In this document: piece by piece, positions 33,950 to 42,275 of the stretch | Numbering within the stretch: position 1 is the first letter of the stretch | How the letters are laid out: each line of letters opens with the position of its first letter | DNA from: Candidatus Paralachnospira sangeri | Lineage (GTDB): Bacteria; Bacillota; Clostridia; Lachnospirales; Lachnospiraceae | Direction of reading: 5' to 3' | NCBI GenBank assembly: GCA_904397815.1 | Contig: CAJFOT010000119.1 | Span: forward strand, 1-59,975 | DNA: 59,975 bases | Program-made: the position numbers and the translations under genes | Notes under the pieces: generated by a model | Databases searched by the model: none | What the model was told of the DNA's origin: nothing | The model's input: the letters and a program-made list of their open reading frames with translations, nothing else

Positions 33950-34677
33950 ACCCTTCCCCCTGTCCCTTTTCCCAGATAGGAAGCGATCACCCGGGGATTA
34001 TCCGCCACCTCTTTCGGGCTGCCGTCCGCGATGATCTTTCCCCGTTCCATCACATAGATATGATGGGACAGTCCCATTATGACCGGCATGATATGTTCGA
34101 TCATAAAAATCGTGATTCCCCCTTCATGTACCTTTTCAATCAGGGCGATCATTTCCTTGGATTCCGCCGGCATCAGCCCGGCCATCACCTCGTCCAGGAG
34201 CAGGAGCCGGGGCCGGGTAGCCAGGGCTCTGGCCAGCTCCAGCTTTCTCTGCTCCCCGGCGTTCAGCACTGCCGCCGGCACCTGGGCTTTATCTGTCAGG
34301 CCCACGATATCCAGGCATTTCTCCGCTGTCTCGTAGGCTTCTTTTCTGCCGGAGGCCCTGTTAAATCCGCCTACCACCGCATTGTCCAGCACCGACAGCA
34401 TCCCGAAGGGCCTGACAATCTGAAAGGTCCGGGCGATTCCCATACGGCACAGCTTCTGGGACTGCAGGCGCTGAATCTCTCTGTCCTGGAAGAAAATCCG
34501 CCCTGATGTCGCCCTGTAGTATCCGGAGACACAGTTGAATAATGTGGTTTTTCCCGCTCCATTGGCGCCGATCAGCCCCGTGATGCTCCCGTCCTCCACC
34601 GTCAGCGAGGCATGGTCCACTGCCAGATTGCCCTGAAAAGATTTGCACACCTCCATTACGTTCAGCAGTTCTGTCAT
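33943..34677 (-). CDS. livG: Branched-chain/amide-type ABC ATPase (LivG)
   Basis: A 244-residue ATPase. G-A-N-G-A-G-K-T-T is the Walker A, L-N-A-G-E-Q-R-K-L-E-L-A replaces the canonical signature as usual in LivG, and L-L-L-D-E-V-M-A-G-L is Walker B. The LivG trait A-R-T-F-Q-I-V-R-P-F is present. It overlaps livM by 4 bases and livF by 7. Confidence 0.92.
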   Translation of the reverse strand: MTELLNVMEVCKSFQGNLAVDHASLTVEDGSITGLIGANGAGKTTLFNCVSGYYRATSGRIFFQDREIQRLQSQKLCRMGIARTFQIVRPFGMLSVLDNAVVGGFNRASGRKEAYETAEKCLDIVGLTDKAQVPAAVLNAGEQRKLELARALATRPRLLLLDEVMAGLMPAESKEMIALIEKVHEGGITIFMIEHIMPVIMGLSHHIYVMERGKIIADGSPKEVADNPRVIASYLGKGTGGRVC

Positions 34678-35633
34678 GTCTCCACCCCTCTCATCCGTTT
34701 TATGGCAGTGCCGTAGATTCCGTCCCTGCAGAACATGACGAATACCACGATCAGCAGTCCGTAGATCACCATATTCAGCCCATGGACATCCTCAAACAGG
34801 CTGTTGCTCAGCTCCTGCAGCGGCACGATGATCAGCGCGCCCAGGAGGGGCCCGCCGAGGGTCCCGGCGCCGCCGATGATACAGGGCACGATCGCCTCCA
34901 CCGAAATCGTCGCGGCAAATACCACGCCCGGATCAATAAAGCCGTAATACTGGGCGTAAAACGTGCCCGCCATCGCCGCCATCGCGCCGCTGACCGCCAT
35001 GGCCGTCAGCTTATAGGCCAGCACCGGCACTCCCAGGGACTGGGCCACACTCTGGCTCTCCTTCATCGCCACCAAGCAGATACCCAGCTTTCTTCTGCTG
35101 ATCACGCCGATCAGCGCTGTAAATCCGATCACCATCGCCAGCAGGATAAAATAAAAAATCCTGTCGTCCCCAAACTGAAACTCCTGCCATACATCCCGGT
35201 AGGGAATCAGAACACCCCCTGCGCCCTTCAGCATTTCCGAATTGTTAAACAGCACCCGCAGAATCTCCGCAAAGGCCAGGGTGACCAGGGCGAAGAAATC
35301 TCCTCTCAGCCGGTAGCGAAAGGACAGAAATCCGATCCCGACCCCCAGCAGGGCTGCCGCCGCCATGCCCGCCGCCATGCCGATCCAGGGGCTGACGCCA
35401 AAATCCACATACAGAATGCTGGATGTGTAGGCTCCCACACCGAAGAATGCCGCGTGGCCGAAGGAAAACTGTCCCGCGTATCCGCTCATCAGATTCCAGC
35501 TCTGGCCCAGAGCCGCCATCAGAAGGACGGAAATCCCCACACTCAGCAGATACCTGTCTGATAAAAGGGGAAATATCACCGCCACGGCCAGCAGCAGCAT
35601 TAAGGTTCTCTGTTCCATCTTCTCAGTTTTCAC
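34674..35633 (-). CDS. livM: Branched-chain/amide-type ABC permease (LivM)
   Basis: About 320 residues with eight or more membrane segments. G-Q-x-S-F-G-H-A-A-F-F-G-V-G-A-Y is the LivM signature and G-G-A-G-T-L-G-G-P-L-L-G-A the coupling-helix loop. Start chosen is GTG at 35633 with GGGGG eight nt upstream, overlapping livH by 11 bases; the frame stays open to 35672. Confidence 0.9.
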   Translation of the reverse strand: MKTEKMEQRTLMLLLAVAVIFPLLSDRYLLSVGISVLLMAALGQSWNLMSGYAGQFSFGHAAFFGVGAYTSSILYVDFGVSPWIGMAAGMAAAALLGVGIGFLSFRYRLRGDFFALVTLAFAEILRVLFNNSEMLKGAGGVLIPYRDVWQEFQFGDDRIFYFILLAMVIGFTALIGVISRRKLGICLVAMKESQSVAQSLGVPVLAYKLTAMAVSGAMAAMAGTFYAQYYGFIDPGVVFAATISVEAIVPCIIGGAGTLGGPLLGALIIVPLQELSNSLFEDVHGLNMVIYGLLIVVFVMFCRDGIYGTAIKRMRGVET

Positions 35634-36501
35634 GGCGATTCCCCCTTCCGAAGATTCCTGTGGGCCGCACAAGAAGTATTAATATGAAGGCGCCGTAGAT
35701 CAGCATCTCACTCCAGGTTCCGCCCAGCCAGTAGCCGGACAGAGACTCGATGACGCCGATCAGAAGCCCTGATACAAAGGCACCCCACAGATTGCCCATT
35801 CCGCCCAGCACCGCGATCACAAAGCATTTCAGCTGAAAACTCTCCCCCAGCGTGGGATAAATGCTCATCACCGGCGTCAGAAGCCCACCGGCGATCCCGG
35901 TGCAGACAGCGCCCAGCCCGAAGGCCGCCGCCCGGATCCGCCGGACGTGGATTCCCATCAGCCTGGCGCCCTCCTCATCCTGGGCTGAAGCCCGGATCGA
36001 GCGCCCCACACGGGTCTGATAGAGCAGGATATACACCCCGGCAGTGATCACCAGCACCACCCCGAACATAATCAGCTTCGCCGGCGCCACTGTCAGCGGG
36101 CCGATGTGGATGGCCTTCTCAAAGCCTTCCACTGTCAGCGTACGGTAATTCGGGGTAAAAATCATTAAAAGAACATTTTCCAGAATATAAGCGATCCCCA
36201 GGGTCAGCAGCAGCTGATTATGGGCCGGCGCGTGATCGATGCTGTTAATCAGAAACCGCTGTACGCCGAACCCGATGGCAAACATAAAGACAACCGCCAG
36301 GGGCAGCGCGGCATAAGGGCCGATACCCAGCCCCACGGCCAGAGCGTAAACCGTGTACATCCCCACCGCCATCATCGCCCCGTGGGCGAAATTCGTAATC
36401 TTCAGCACGCCGAAGATCAGCGACAGCCCCAGAGCCGCCAGGGCATAGATGCCGCCCATCAGAACCCCGTCCAGAAATGACTGCAATACATAAATACTCA
36501 T
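35623..36501 (-). CDS. livH: Branched-chain/amide-type ABC permease (LivH)
   Basis: A 292-residue permease. G-G-I-Y-A-L-A-A-L-G-L-S-L-I-F-G-V opens it, N-F-A-H-G-A is the family motif, and G-G-M-G-N-L-W-G-A-F-V-S-G-L the cytoplasmic loop. Eight membrane segments. It begins 65 nt after the substrate-binding gene. Confidence 0.92.
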   Translation of the reverse strand: MSIYVLQSFLDGVLMGGIYALAALGLSLIFGVLKITNFAHGAMMAVGMYTVYALAVGLGIGPYAALPLAVVFMFAIGFGVQRFLINSIDHAPAHNQLLLTLGIAYILENVLLMIFTPNYRTLTVEGFEKAIHIGPLTVAPAKLIMFGVVLVITAGVYILLYQTRVGRSIRASAQDEEGARLMGIHVRRIRAAAFGLGAVCTGIAGGLLTPVMSIYPTLGESFQLKCFVIAVLGGMGNLWGAFVSGLLIGVIESLSGYWLGGTWSEMLIYGAFILILLVRPTGIFGRGNRREN

Positions 36502-36566
36502 CCCCTCACCCCTTCCAGATCTCCCGTGTCCCTCCCCGGATCACCCGGCCGGAGGCGCCCGGTTCG

Positions 36567-37733
36567 CTAGTCATCCGCATAGGCTTCCGGATAGACGATC
36601 ACATGCTTCCCGTCCCTGATCTCCACCAGCACGCCGGCGGAATTCACATTCTCCCCGGTCTCGTCAAACCGGATTACCCCCTGGGGCAGCACATGGTCGT
36701 ACAGCTCCGTCTCCGCCAGAGCATCCCTGACCTCCTCCGGATTCTCCGGATCGCCGCAGCGCCGCAGGGCGTCCGCGATCACCATAATGGACTCATATCC
36801 GTAGATGGCGTGCACCGGTATCTCTTCCCCGTAGGTCTCCCGGTAGGCCTCCAGCATATACCGGGCCTCCTCGCTGTTGGGATTGTAGCGGTAATTGATA
36901 TCATAGATCCCATTCACCTGATCGCCGTAGGTTTCCAGAAATTTAGCATCGGAAAAGGCTCCGTTGGCACACCCCACGATCCGGTCAAAGGTGATGTCCC
37001 GTTCCAGGATTTCCTTCATCAGCAGCGTCTGATCCGCATAGTAGCCGATGGGCACCAGCAGGTCCGGATCCATGGCCTCCAGCCTGGTCACCTCCGCACT
37101 CAGGGTGACAGCCGTGGCCGGATACGCAATCATCCCCACCACCGTCAGTCCTGTCTCCTTTATATGTTCCGCGATATATTCCGCGATTCCCGTCCCATAA
37201 TTGGAATTTTCATAAATCAGCGCCACCGTCTCCATGCCGTCCGTACGGAAATAATCGAAATACTCCAGAAAATTCCGGCTGAACACCGTAACGCTGGGCT
37301 GGACGCGGAAGGTATACCGGTACCCGTTGCTGAGGAGATTATCACTGGAGGCCACCGTCACCACCAGGGGAACCCCCGCCTTCTCAGCTGTCCGGGACAC
37401 CACCTGAGCAGAACTGCTGGTATAGGTCCCCGTCAGCGCCACAACCCCGCTGTTGGTCAGTTTCAGCGCCGCGTTTGCCGCCCCGCTGGAGGTGCCCAGG
37501 CTGTCGCTCTCCACCAGCTCCAGCAGCTTCCCATTGATGCCGCCCTCACTGTTAATCCGGTCCACGGCAATCTGCTGGGCATTGACGATGGCCTGCCCCT
37601 CATAAGCCATGCTCCCGGTGAGGGGGTGAACCGATCCGATCTGAATGGTCTCACTTTCCTGCCTCCCGCATCCGGCGGCCGCAGCAGAAACAAACAATAA
37701 TAAAACCAGCGTACATATCCTCCGAACGCCCAT
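36567..37733 (-). CDS. Substrate-binding lipoprotein of LivJ/amide type
   Basis: About 388 residues. The signal peptide is V-R-R-I-C-T-L-V-L-L-L-F-V-S-A-A-A-A-G-C with a lipobox cysteine. The mature part starts I-Q-I-G-S-V-H-P-L-T-G and has I-N-S-E-G-G-I-N-G, typical of periplasmic-binding-like domain 6 (LivJ, AmiC, UrtA). It captures the substrate for LivHMGF. Two in-frame ATGs (37739, 37733) follow AAAGGGGG. The genes around it suggest an amide or ureide ligand rather than leucine. Confidence 0.88.
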   Translation of the reverse strand: MGVRRICTLVLLLFVSAAAAGCGRQESETIQIGSVHPLTGSMAYEGQAIVNAQQIAVDRINSEGGINGKLLELVESDSLGTSSGAANAALKLTNSGVVALTGTYTSSSAQVVSRTAEKAGVPLVVTVASSDNLLSNGYRYTFRVQPSVTVFSRNFLEYFDYFRTDGMETVALIYENSNYGTGIAEYIAEHIKETGLTVVGMIAYPATAVTLSAEVTRLEAMDPDLLVPIGYYADQTLLMKEILERDITFDRIVGCANGAFSDAKFLETYGDQVNGIYDINYRYNPNSEEARYMLEAYRETYGEEIPVHAIYGYESIMVIADALRRCGDPENPEEVRDALAETELYDHVLPQGVIRFDETGENVNSAGVLVEIRDGKHVIVYPEAYADD

Positions 37734-37859
37734 CCTCATCCCCCTTTCTCCCAATATATCCGATACAGCCCGCAGCCTCCGGGCATCCGCGCCTCTGTCC
37801 GATACTTCCGGATACCGCCGGGCGCCCGGCCTTTCTTCTGGTTCCGGTATTACCTGGCC

Positions 37860-39233
37860 TCACAGCAAGGCTGTGATCCCCTCATACCTCGCTTCCATAT
37901 CCACCTCCCGCAGCTTCCGGATCAACGTCTCCGCCCGGCAGACCGTCCCCTCCAGGCAGGCCTCCAGCTTCCGCTCCATGTCGCCCCAGGTCATCGGATT
38001 GTCCGCCTCTCCCTTCGGCAGAAGAACCGTTTCCTCCTCCACAGTGCCGTCCGACAGCTCCACCGACAGTCTGGCGCCCCGGATGTCCCGGGCTGTATCC
38101 TCCATCACCGGGTCCGGAACCAGCAAAATCTTCTCCGCCAGCATCCCCACCTCCGGCCGGGGCTCCTGCTCCAGGTCCCCGATGGTATAATTTCCCGTAT
38201 ATAATGCCGCGGCCGCGCTGTAATGAATGGAAAATTTCGCCTCATCCGCCGTCTCCGGCACTCTGATCTGTCCGGCGATCCCAATCCCGTCAGGATAGGT
38301 CACCAAAACAGCCCGCCGGATATCCCCTGCTGTTTTCCCCCGTTTCAGCAGCCGCTCCCGGATATGGGTAGCCGCCTCTATGCCGCAGTGGGTGTGACGG
38401 CAGGAGGGATAGGGCTTCAGATAGCTTTCACAGATCGTAAAGGTCTCACCCAGCCCCTCCAGCATCTCATAGTGAACCTCGTCTGTCACTGCGTGAAACC
38501 ATCCCTTTTCACTCTCCAGCGGATACACAGGCCCCTTTACCCCCTTCGCCGCCAGCCTGGCAGAGAGGATGCCGGTCCGGGCCGCGTTGGCCGGATTCAG
38601 CGGCTTGCAGCACTGGCCGCTCTCCGCGATGAGCAGCAGCCCGCCTGCCTGCAAGGCGGCGATGGCTATGGCATGACAGATTCCGTCTGCCCCCAGCCCC
38701 AGCAGTTTCCCGCAGGCCGCGGCACAGGCCGGGCCGCCGGCCATCCCGGTGGAGTGGAACCCCCGGTGGGCCAGCCCGGGCTGAGCCATGGCGCCGATCC
38801 GGTTAAACACTTCATATCCCACTGTCAGTGCTGTCACCACATCCCGCCAGGCCACATTTCCCAGCTCCTCCGCCAGGGCAAAAACCGCTGACATCACATG
38901 GGCGCCGATATGTCCCATCGACTTCCGGTTGCCATCGTCCAGATCCGCGCCGTGGGCATAGAGCCCATTCATAAATCCGGCATACTCCGCCGGAAGTTTC
39001 TCCTCCAGTCCCAGCACAGAGGAGGCTCCCTTCACGCCCATTCCCAAAACCGCATCCAGGACAGCCTGATTGAACCGGGCGTTCACCTTCATCCCCGCGA
39101 AGCAGGCCCCGTAATAATCGGCGATAAACAGCCTGACCGTCTCCGTCACCTGGTCCGGAATCCCCTCAAAGGAAAGACGGGCCGCAAAATCACTGAGCAC
39201 TCTGGCTGTATCCCTGTCAGAAGCCCCTCTCAT
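37860..39233 (-). CDS. MmgE/PrpD family protein
   Basis: A 457-residue MmgE/PrpD protein. H-G-A-D-L-D-D-G near residue 94, H-R-G-F-H-S-T-G near 157, K-P-L-N-P-A-N-A-A-R-T-G, and Y-P-S-C-R-H-T-H are conserved family segments. Known members include 2-methylcitrate dehydratase, cis-aconitate decarboxylase and iminodisuccinate epimerase. So it likely acts on a small polycarboxylate. It overlaps the nitrilase-type gene by 17 bases, so it works in the same pathway. Reaction not predictable. Confidence 0.88.
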   Translation of the reverse strand: MRGASDRDTARVLSDFAARLSFEGIPDQVTETVRLFIADYYGACFAGMKVNARFNQAVLDAVLGMGVKGASSVLGLEEKLPAEYAGFMNGLYAHGADLDDGNRKSMGHIGAHVMSAVFALAEELGNVAWRDVVTALTVGYEVFNRIGAMAQPGLAHRGFHSTGMAGGPACAAACGKLLGLGADGICHAIAIAALQAGGLLLIAESGQCCKPLNPANAARTGILSARLAAKGVKGPVYPLESEKGWFHAVTDEVHYEMLEGLGETFTICESYLKPYPSCRHTHCGIEAATHIRERLLKRGKTAGDIRRAVLVTYPDGIGIAGQIRVPETADEAKFSIHYSAAAALYTGNYTIGDLEQEPRPEVGMLAEKILLVPDPVMEDTARDIRGARLSVELSDGTVEEETVLLPKGEADNPMTWGDMERKLEACLEGTVCRAETLIRKLREVDMEARYEGITALL

Positions 39234-40113
39234 AGATCAGCCCTTCCTTTCCATAATGGATATCCGAGACAATGCCGTATAATTCCGGATGCCGGTCCCG
39301 CTCCCAGTTCAGCCTGGCCCTGGCATACCGGATCTGTTCGGTGTCAATCTCCGCCGAGATCACCGCCCAGGGCTCATCCTCCAGAGCTGCCGTGATATTC
39401 CCCATCGGGTCAATCACCATAGACTTCCCGAAATGGACTCTGGGCTTTTCCTCATTCTCCGTCCGTTCCTCGCCGGCCCGGTTCAGGGCGATGACATAGC
39501 TGTGGCTTTCCAGGGCCCTGGTCTGCAGCTCCGCCACAAACATATCTTTCCGCAGCCCCATGGTGCAGGCCGCCACACAGATGATCTCCGCGCCCCGCAG
39601 ATAATAGGAGCGCCACAGTTCCGGGAAAGACCGGTCATAGCAGAGCATCATCCCCACTTTTATGCCATTGTCCAGCTCACAGACCGGCATCTGGGTGCCG
39701 TGGCTGAAATAATATTTTTCATAGCATTCATTGTAGCGGAGGTCGCCTCCAGGCAGATGGATTTTCCGGTACCTTCCCGTCACGCCCCGCACCGGAGACA
39801 CCAGCCCCATCGTGTTATAATAGCTGTCCCCCTCCCGCTCGAACAGGGAATAGCAGATATTGGTATTCAGTTCCCGGCACAGCGCCAGCATGGCTGTCGT
39901 TGTAGGGCCTGTCAGAAAATCCTCCGCATACTGAAACCACCGTTTTTCCCGCACATACCCGAAGTAAATCCCCGTCATCAGCTCCGGAAACATCACCAGT
40001 TCTTCCCCGTCATATTTCTCCCTCGCAAAGGTAAGCTGTCTCTGAAAATACTCCTCATTGCTCATCCCCGCCGTCACAGTGCCGGGCTGAATGCCTAAAA
40101 GACGAACTTTCAC
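39217..40113 (-). CDS. Nitrilase-superfamily carbon-nitrogen hydrolase
   Basis: A 298-residue hydrolase with the Glu-Lys-Cys triad: F-P-E-L-M near residue 43, Y-R-K-I-H-L-P-G-G and M-L-C-Y-D-R-S-F-P-E. N-carbamoyl amino acid amidohydrolases and other amidases share this fold. Next to a hydantoinase-like enzyme it may remove a carbamoyl group from the ring-opened product (inference). GTG start at 40113 with AGGAGGGG seven nt upstream. It is the first gene of the six-gene catabolic transcript upstream of the importer. Confidence 0.87.
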   Translation of the reverse strand: MKVRLLGIQPGTVTAGMSNEEYFQRQLTFAREKYDGEELVMFPELMTGIYFGYVREKRWFQYAEDFLTGPTTTAMLALCRELNTNICYSLFEREGDSYYNTMGLVSPVRGVTGRYRKIHLPGGDLRYNECYEKYYFSHGTQMPVCELDNGIKVGMMLCYDRSFPELWRSYYLRGAEIICVAACTMGLRKDMFVAELQTRALESHSYVIALNRAGEERTENEEKPRVHFGKSMVIDPMGNITAALEDEPWAVISAEIDTEQIRYARARLNWERDRHPELYGIVSDIHYGKEGLIYERGF

Positions 40114-40255
40114 AATATATCCCCTCCTGAACAAAGTTTTCTAAATTCTCCCCTGTTTTTTACCTGTTGTGCATCTACTTATATTGTACCAATTCATCCC
40201 CGTTCCGGCTACCCTTTTCTAATTAAATTTACCATTTTTTAACGATTATTCTGCG

Positions 40256-40330
40256 GCCGCTGAAGCGGCAAACAGCTCCTGCATATGTCCCGGGCTGCCG
40301 CGCCCGGTTTCATATACAGAAGCTGCCGCT
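40256..40330. repeat. Nested inverted repeat between gntR and hydrolase
   Basis: AGCGGCA at the outer ends, ATATG/CATAT segments and a CCGGGC/GCCCGG core form a long imperfect hairpin directly after the gntR stop. The palindrome GCCGCTGAAGCGGC (40256-40269) also occurs near 29080. It may end gntR transcription, but no clear U-run is present. The rest of 40114-40255 shows no gene. Confidence 0.45.
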
Positions 40331-40987
40331 TTAATATTTATGATATTTAATACAGTCAATATGCTGATGAATATATTTGGAGAGCAGCCCTTCATCCTTT
40401 GTTCTGAGAGTTTTTATCATCTCCCCATGCTCCATCTGGGCATTCTCCCGGATGGTCCGTTCCCATAAAATGACGTTCCGGTTAATGGCATCGTTCAGCG
40501 TCTGGATAAAAAAGATCATCATCGTATTTTTACAGCATCTCATCAGTCTGACGTGAAAAGCCGCGTCCAGCCTGCCGTACGTCTCCCGGTCATCCAGTAC
40601 CCGCGCCATCTGGCTGTGCAGTTCTGTCAGTTCTTCGATATCCTCATCTGTCACCCGCTCTATAATCAGGCTGGTCACCGAGCATTCGATCAGCTCCCTT
40701 GCCTCAACCAGCTGATCCATCGGAATCGAGCTCTCCGTGATTATATTGCCCACATTTTCGCAGAAATAGGTTTCATCCGGCAGTTTTACATAGTGTCCCT
40801 TCCCGGGCCTGATCGTCAGATAGCCTTTCTGATTCAGCACCTTCAGGGCGTCCCTGATCACGGTGCGGCTGACCCCATAGGCTTCTGACAGCTTCCGCTC
40901 CGAAAGCCTGGCATCCTGTCCCAGCTTTCCGGTCTTGATTTTCAGTATCAGATCTTCGGATACTGTCTCATATAAAAGTTCGCCCAC
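40331..40987 (-). CDS. GntR-family (FadR/FCD) transcription regulator
   Basis: A 218-residue regulator. The winged HTH has L-S-E-R-K-L-S-E-A-Y-G-V-S-R-T-V-I-R-D-A-L and G-Y-L-T-I-R-P-G-K-G. The FCD effector domain shows E-A-R-E-L-I-E, D-A-A-F-H and a metal-site histidine pattern near the C-terminus (Y-I-H-Q-H). It probably senses a carboxylate intermediate and controls the hydrolase/importer cluster. GTG start at 40987; a run of ten G lies five nt upstream as its ribosome binding site. Confidence 0.9.
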   Translation of the reverse strand: MGELLYETVSEDLILKIKTGKLGQDARLSERKLSEAYGVSRTVIRDALKVLNQKGYLTIRPGKGHYVKLPDETYFCENVGNIITESSIPMDQLVEARELIECSVTSLIIERVTDEDIEELTELHSQMARVLDDRETYGRLDAAFHVRLMRCCKNTMMIFFIQTLNDAINRNVILWERTIRENAQMEHGEMIKTLRTKDEGLLSKYIHQHIDCIKYHKY

Positions 40988-40992
40988 GTCTA

Positions 40993-41002
40993 CCCCCCCC
41001 CC
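40993..41002 (-). promoter_or_regulatory. Poly-G ribosome binding site of gntR
   Basis: Ten consecutive G (minus strand) end five nt before the GTG start of gntR and take the place of a normal Shine-Dalgarno sequence. Such a tract can change length by slippage. Confidence 0.5.
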
Positions 41003-41082
41003 TCAATTTATCACTTTGTCACATTTTGCTACATTCATCTTAACTAATTTTAGTAATATTGTCAAACTTATTCCTTGCCTCC

Positions 41083-41110
41083 TTTACAAACTTTCGGCGA
41101 TGTGTATAAT
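41083..41110 (+). promoter_or_regulatory. Promoter upstream of the AraC-type gene
   Basis: TTTACA (41083-41088) and TATAAT (41105-41110) are spaced by 16 bp on the plus strand. It drives araC with a leader of about 145 nt. Confidence 0.6.
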
Positions 41111-41126
41111 AAATCTTAACGGACAT

Positions 41127-41141
41127 ACTGGTATAACCAGT
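41127..41141. promoter_or_regulatory. FadR-type operator palindrome
   Basis: ACTGGT-ATA-ACCAGT is a perfect palindrome matching the TGGTnnnACCA form bound by FadR-subfamily GntR proteins. It lies just after the plus-strand start site, between the divergent gntR and araC genes. It could block araC transcription and also act on gntR. Confidence 0.6.
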
Positions 41142-41219
41142 AATACCATATGGCGCCACAGGTCAAGATTAAACCAATTTGCGCGCCGCGTCAATCCTTT
41201 TCCAAAAGGTTTGTTGTTC

Positions 41220-41235
41220 ATGTTCCTATTTTGAT
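41220..41235 (+). promoter_or_regulatory. 16-base repeat, copy 1 (araC leader)
   Basis: ATGTTCCTATTTTGAT lies 26 nt before the araC start and is identical to the copy at 42087-42102. It is a candidate binding site for the AraC protein. Confidence 0.5.
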
Positions 41236-41260
41236 TATTTTCAGCAGGAGGGGGAAAATC

Positions 41261-42079
41261 ATGAATTGTTATTATCAGTTAAACCAGCCAGGGTACGCTT
41301 ACATGGGGAGGAATATCAAGTCTGTTACTTACGGGCGTCATGGTATTATCAAAATCTATACCCTGGAAATATCCATGGCGCTGTCCTGTGAAGCCATCAG
41401 CATTATGCCGGACGGCGCCACCGATATCATGTTTGTGAAGAAGAAAAACGGAGACTGTGAGATTTTCGACTATGGGACGCCCATCGTAGCCCAGAGTCTG
41501 TGCGCCGCCCTGTTTCTGGAGAACGGCGACAGCCTGTTCGGCGTCCAGTTTGTACCAAATGTGGTGGAGCTGATCACCGGAATCTCCGTACAGGAGATCA
41601 CCGACCGGGTCCTGAAGCTGGAGCACCACCGGGAGCTGCGCCAGCTGGCGGATGAGCTGTTCCAGAAAGAGGATTTTCTCGAACAGGTTCAGCTGTTTCT
41701 CCAGTATTATCTCAGCCTGTGGAAAGAGCCTTATGAGGAAATCACCAGAAGGAGCTGCATCGCTTCTTATATGCTGGAGCAGACCATCCGGAGCCAGGGA
41801 ACAGTGAAGTTAAACGAGCTGAGCCAGTATGCGGGATATTCCACCCGATACATGAATCAGATGTTTACCAGAGAATACGGGATTTCCCCGAAATCCTACG
41901 CCCGCCTGATCCGCTTTCAGTATATTCTGAGTGAACTGGAAAAGAGCCAGAAGCTGATCGATATCTCGGCGCAGCTGGAAATGCTGGAGGGGAATCTGAT
42001 CCGGGAGTTCAAGCAGATGACCGGCATAACCCCGAAGATCTACCGGAAACAGCTGCTGGCAGCGCAGAGAGCCAGCTGA
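41261..42079 (+). CDS. AraC-family transcription regulator
   Basis: A 272-residue regulator. An N-terminal sensing part (M-P-D-G-A-T-D-I-M-F near residue 45) of the DUF6597/AraC type precedes two C-terminal HTH motifs: V-K-L-N-E-L-S-Q-Y-A-G-Y-S-T-R-Y and I-D-I-S-A-Q-L-E-M. M-T-G-I-T-P-K-I-Y-R-K-Q is the usual closing helix. AGGAGGGGG supports the start. The same 16-base sequence occurs before this gene and before the ABC genes it precedes, so it likely controls both. Confidence 0.88.
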   Translation: MNCYYQLNQPGYAYMGRNIKSVTYGRHGIIKIYTLEISMALSCEAISIMPDGATDIMFVKKKNGDCEIFDYGTPIVAQSLCAALFLENGDSLFGVQFVPNVVELITGISVQEITDRVLKLEHHRELRQLADELFQKEDFLEQVQLFLQYYLSLWKEPYEEITRRSCIASYMLEQTIRSQGTVKLNELSQYAGYSTRYMNQMFTREYGISPKSYARLIRFQYILSELEKSQKLIDISAQLEMLEGNLIREFKQMTGITPKIYRKQLLAAQRAS

Positions 42080-42086
42080 CTGTGTG

Positions 42087-42102
42087 ATGTTCCTATTTTG
42101 AT
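42087..42102 (+). promoter_or_regulatory. 16-base repeat, copy 2 (before ABC genes)
   Basis: ATGTTCCTATTTTGAT, an exact copy of 41220-41235, lies 8 nt after the araC stop and about 175 nt before the substrate-binding gene. Confidence 0.5.
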
Positions 42103-42173
42103 AAGTTTTTGCAGTTTATACCGTTTATTATAAGAAATGTGCAGATTAAGTCGGAAACTAAAAACAAGATACT

Positions 42174-42213
42174 GTGAAAAATGTATATTATTTTGTATTT
42201 TTCACTGTTTTTA
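42174..42213 (+). terminator. AT-rich hairpin before the ABC operon
   Basis: GTGAAAAAT and ATTTTTCAC form a 9-bp perfect stem with a 14-nt loop, followed by TGTTTTTAT. It could end araC transcription or act as an attenuator for the ABC genes. Confidence 0.5.
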
Positions 42214-42275
42214 TAGTATTTTTGTCAATTCTTTCCGGTAAGAGGATGCATAATAAGAGGCGAAAGGAGCAAAAG

